6,934 bases of DNA. Origin: Candidatus Acetothermia bacterium JdFR-50 (GTDB lineage: Bacteria > Bipolaricaulota > Bipolaricaulia > Bipolaricaulales > Bipolaricaulaceae). A model generated the notes under the pieces. That model had not been told where the DNA came from. It did not search any database and was given only the letters and a program-made list of their open reading frames with translations. Location: contig MTNL01000083.1 in NCBI GenBank assembly GCA_002010365.1, forward strand, positions 1 to 6,934. The letters run 5' to 3'. How positions within the stretch are numbered: position 1 is the first letter of the stretch; every line of letters begins with the position of its first letter. Below are positions 5,643 through 6,934 of the stretch, one piece after another. The position numbers and the translations under genes were made by a program.

Positions 5643-5701
5643 GTGGAAGCGTTTCCCCGAAGGTCGGACCTGGGAAGCCGCTCCCGAAAGCGGCCTTCCA
5701 C
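5643..5701. repeat. Cluster of nested inverted repeats upstream of xthA
   Basis: GTGGAAG (5643-5649) is complementary to CTTCCAC (5695-5701). Inside, AGGTC-G-GACCT (5661-5671) is an 11-bp palindrome, and GGAAGCCGCT (5673-5682) pairs with AGCGGC plus TTCC (5689-5694, 5696-5699) across a 6-nt loop with one bulged C. The outer arm competes with the last hairpin for the same CTTCC. No T run follows on either strand. Function unknown: operator, leader structure or factor-dependent terminator. Confidence 0.4.
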
Positions 5702-5718
5702 CTATCTCGCCAAAACGT

Positions 5719-5724
5719 CATAAT
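5719..5724 (+). promoter_or_regulatory. Possible -10 element for xthA
   Basis: CATAAT matches TATAAT at five of six positions and would give a leader of about 28 nt to ATG 5759. The -35 position (about 5696-5701, TTCCAC) is poor and coincides with the right arm of the inverted-repeat cluster. Confidence 0.25.
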
Positions 5725-5758
5725 CTCCGTGCGTGGGTTATGAGGGGAGGGGAGATAG

Positions 5759-6547
5759 ATGGGCGAAAGGTTCGTGGTGGCCACATATAACTGCAATTCC
5801 ATCCGAACTCGTCTTCCTTTAGTTCTCCGTTGGATCGGGACACGCCGCCCCCACGTCCTGTGCCTCCAGGAAACGAAGGTTCCTGACGAGGAGTTTCCCG
5901 CCGGGGCATTCGAGGAGGCGGGATATCACGTGGTCTTTCGGGGACAAAAGGGCGGTGCCGGCGTCGCCATAGCCAGCCTCGCCGTGCCGGAGAAGGTCTC
6001 CTTCGGGCTCGACGATGGGGGTCCTCCCGACGAATCCCGCCTGATCAGGGCCACGATACGGGGAATTCCCATCGTGAACACCTATGTGCCCCAGGGGAGA
6101 TCGCCGGACCACGAGATGTTCCGTTATAAGCTCCAATGGCTGGCACGCCTCCGGGACTATTTCGACCGTCATTTCTCCCCCGACGAACCCCTGCTTTGGT
6201 GCGGGGACTTCAACGTGGCGCCGGAGGAGATTGACGTCCACAACCCGGTGCGCCTCAAAAACCACGTGGACTTCCACCCCGCGGCCCGAGCGGCCCTGGA
6301 GCGGATCCGGGAGTGGGGGTTCGTGGATGTATTTCGCAAGCACCATCCCGGCGAACCGGGACAGTACACCTTCTGGGACTACCGGGTGCCCCGGGCCCTG
6401 GAGCGGAACCTGGGCTGGCGGGTGGACCACATCTGGGCTACCCGCCCGCTAGCAGATAAATCCGTGGACGCGTGGATCGATCGCGAGGCCCGCCGGATGG
6501 AAAAGCCCTCGGACCACACCTTCTTGGTGGCCGAATTCGAACTTTGA
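5759..6547 (+). CDS. xthA: Exodeoxyribonuclease III (AP endonuclease, Xth/ExoIII family)
   Basis: The protein has 262 residues, near the E. coli ExoIII length of 268. It belongs to the endonuclease/exonuclease/phosphatase fold; relatives cleave DNA at abasic sites and act as 3'-5' exonuclease and 3'-phosphatase in cytoplasmic base-excision repair. The catalytic set matches ExoIII: N11 (ATYNCNSIR), E38 (LCLQETK), Y109 (NTYVPQG), D150 and N152 (WCGDFNVAP), D223 (GWRVDHIW), and D252-H253 (SDHTF). The usual SDHAP ending is SDHTF here, a small change beside the catalytic histidine. ATG 5759 follows a purine-rich GGGGAGGGGAG tract ending 4 nt upstream. The gene is divergent from the Cys-rich gene and followed by a 108-nt gap, so it is probably its own transcription unit. 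Confidence 0.95.
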   Translation: MGERFVVATYNCNSIRTRLPLVLRWIGTRRPHVLCLQETKVPDEEFPAGAFEEAGYHVVFRGQKGGAGVAIASLAVPEKVSFGLDDGGPPDESRLIRATIRGIPIVNTYVPQGRSPDHEMFRYKLQWLARLRDYFDRHFSPDEPLLWCGDFNVAPEEIDVHNPVRLKNHVDFHPAARAALERIREWGFVDVFRKHHPGEPGQYTFWDYRVPRALERNLGWRVDHIWATRPLADKSVDAWIDREARRMEKPSDHTFLVAEFEL

Positions 6548-6569
6548 TGGAAACATTCCTGCCAGTTGC

Positions 6570-6609
6570 TCCATCCCCAGCTTCCCCAACCCCGGGTTGC
6601 AGGGATGGA
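6570..6609. repeat. Nested inverted repeat in the xthA-copA gap
   Basis: TCCATCCC (6570-6577) and GGGATGGA (6602-6609) are perfect 8-bp arms. Between them, CAACCC (6587-6592) and GGGTTG (6594-6599) form an inner 6-bp inverted repeat with one central C. It begins 22 nt after the xthA stop and ends just before a TATATT sequence. No T run follows, so it may be a weak terminator of xthA, an operator of the Cu-ATPase gene, or both. Confidence 0.4.
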
Positions 6610-6624
6610 CAAAGCCGATATATT
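6597..6624 (+). promoter_or_regulatory. Possible promoter of the copper-ATPase gene
   Basis: TATATT (6619-6624) matches the -10 consensus at five of six positions. A weak -35, TTGCAG (6597-6602), lies 16 nt upstream and overlaps the inverted repeat. Expected transcription start is near 6631, about 25 nt before the ATG. Confidence 0.3.
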
Positions 6625-6655
6625 GAATTGAGTCTCTTTCTCAGATAGGTGGGAG

Positions 6656-6934
6656 ATGAGCACCGCGGAAGACAGTCTCGTGCTCCCCATTCAGGGGATG
6701 GTGTGTGCCTCCTGTGCCGCTCATGTGGAGGACGCGCTTAGAGGTGTCCAGGGGGTGACCAAGGCAAGGGTAAATTTTTCCACCGGACGTGCTTACGTCG
6801 AGGCGGAAAGGGGAACTCCCCTGGGAGAAATCGTGCAGGCGGTGGAGCGCGCCGGTTATGGGGTCATCACCGAAACGATGACCTTGAAGATCGAAGGGAT
6901 GAGCTGCGCCGCCTGTGTAGCCCGTGTGGAGAGG
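6656..6934 (+). CDS. copA: Copper-translocating P1B-type ATPase, N-terminal part (cut by window end)
   Basis: The frame is open from ATG 6656 to the last base (93 codons, no stop), with AGGTGG 3 nt upstream. Two heavy-metal-associated (HMA) domains are visible: the first with GMVCASC (C17, C20) and the family AVERAGYGV ending near residue 70, the second beginning at residue about 75 with GMSCAAC (C84, C87). Tandem GMxCxxC domains with a short linker are typical of CopA-type Cu(I)-exporting ATPases in the cytoplasmic membrane, where they regulate transport or accept Cu(I) from chaperones. The membrane and catalytic domains would lie beyond the window. A different P1B ATPase or a multi-HMA chaperone cannot be excluded from this fragment, but Cu-ATPase is by far the most likely. 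Confidence 0.85.
   Translation, partial: MSTAEDSLVLPIQGMVCASCAAHVEDALRGVQGVTKARVNFSTGRAYVEAERGTPLGEIVQAVERAGYGVITETMTLKIEGMSCAACVARVER

Larger units (their letters stand above)
5557..5758. other. Divergent intergenic region between the Cys-rich gene and xthA
   Basis: This 202-nt gap must hold the promoters of two divergent genes. On the minus strand AATAAT (5594-5599, five of six to TATAAT) is a possible -10 for the Cys-rich gene, with only a weak -35. On the plus strand CATAAT (5719-5724, five of six) is a possible -10 for xthA. It also contains a 13-bp palindrome at 5579-5591 and a cluster of inverted repeats at 5643-5701, listed separately. No tRNA or convincing small ORF was seen. Confidence 0.6.

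Noticed and set aside
5557..5802. Upstream extension of the Cys-rich gene to 5802
   Set aside because: It would overlap the start of xthA and place the signal peptide internally, while a strong AGGAGG sits directly before 5556.
1..6934. CRISPR array, tRNA, rRNA, insertion sequence or prophage signals
   Set aside because: No spaced direct repeats, cloverleaf, rRNA-like stretch, transposase or terminal inverted repeats with target duplication were seen by eye.

Overview
The window comes from a GC-rich bacterium (by eye about 60% G+C). Genes are tightly packed, and start codons are a mix of ATG and GTG behind strong GGAGG-type ribosome-binding sites. AccA/AccD-type acetyl-CoA carboxylase, a full DsbD and Sec-type signal peptides all point to Bacteria. 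The mix of an acc operon, a HycI-type hydrogenase maturation peptidase and unfamiliar secreted proteins would fit an anaerobic or thermophilic, poorly cultured lineage. That placement is inference; nothing in the window fixes the taxon.

Region 1 (1-3098, plus strand) is one compact gene string: the last 18 codons of accD, then accA, a CRP/FNR-family regulator, a HycI-like hydrogenase maturation endopeptidase and a secreted DUF922-type putative metalloprotease. Successive genes overlap by 11 and 53 nt, are separated by 7 nt, then overlap by 4 nt (ATGA). Co-transcription and translational coupling are therefore likely. Membrane-lipid precursor synthesis is physically linked here to a regulator with an N-terminal cysteine cluster and to hydrogenase maturation.

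Region 2 (3095-5556, minus strand) holds a full-length dsbD and, upstream of it, a secreted protein of unknown function with eight cysteines. dsbD converges on the DUF922 gene, and the two stop codons overlap in a CTAG tetranucleotide inside an 8-bp inverted repeat. The 119-nt gap upstream of dsbD contains a GTGA-N6-TCAC palindrome, the form of a CRP-family operator, placed about where a class I activator site would sit.

Region 3 (5557-5758) is a 202-nt divergent intergenic region containing several inverted repeats. Region 4 (5759-6934, plus strand) carries an exonuclease III gene with its catalytic residues intact. After a 108-nt gap with a nested inverted repeat comes the start of a copper-type P1B ATPase with two CxxC heavy-metal-associated domains, cut by the window edge.

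A possible common thread for regions 2-4 is envelope thiol and metal homeostasis (DsbD, a Cys-rich exported protein, a Cu-ATPase), with the Cys-containing CRP/FNR regulator as a candidate controller. This is a hypothesis from proximity and motifs, not a demonstrated system.
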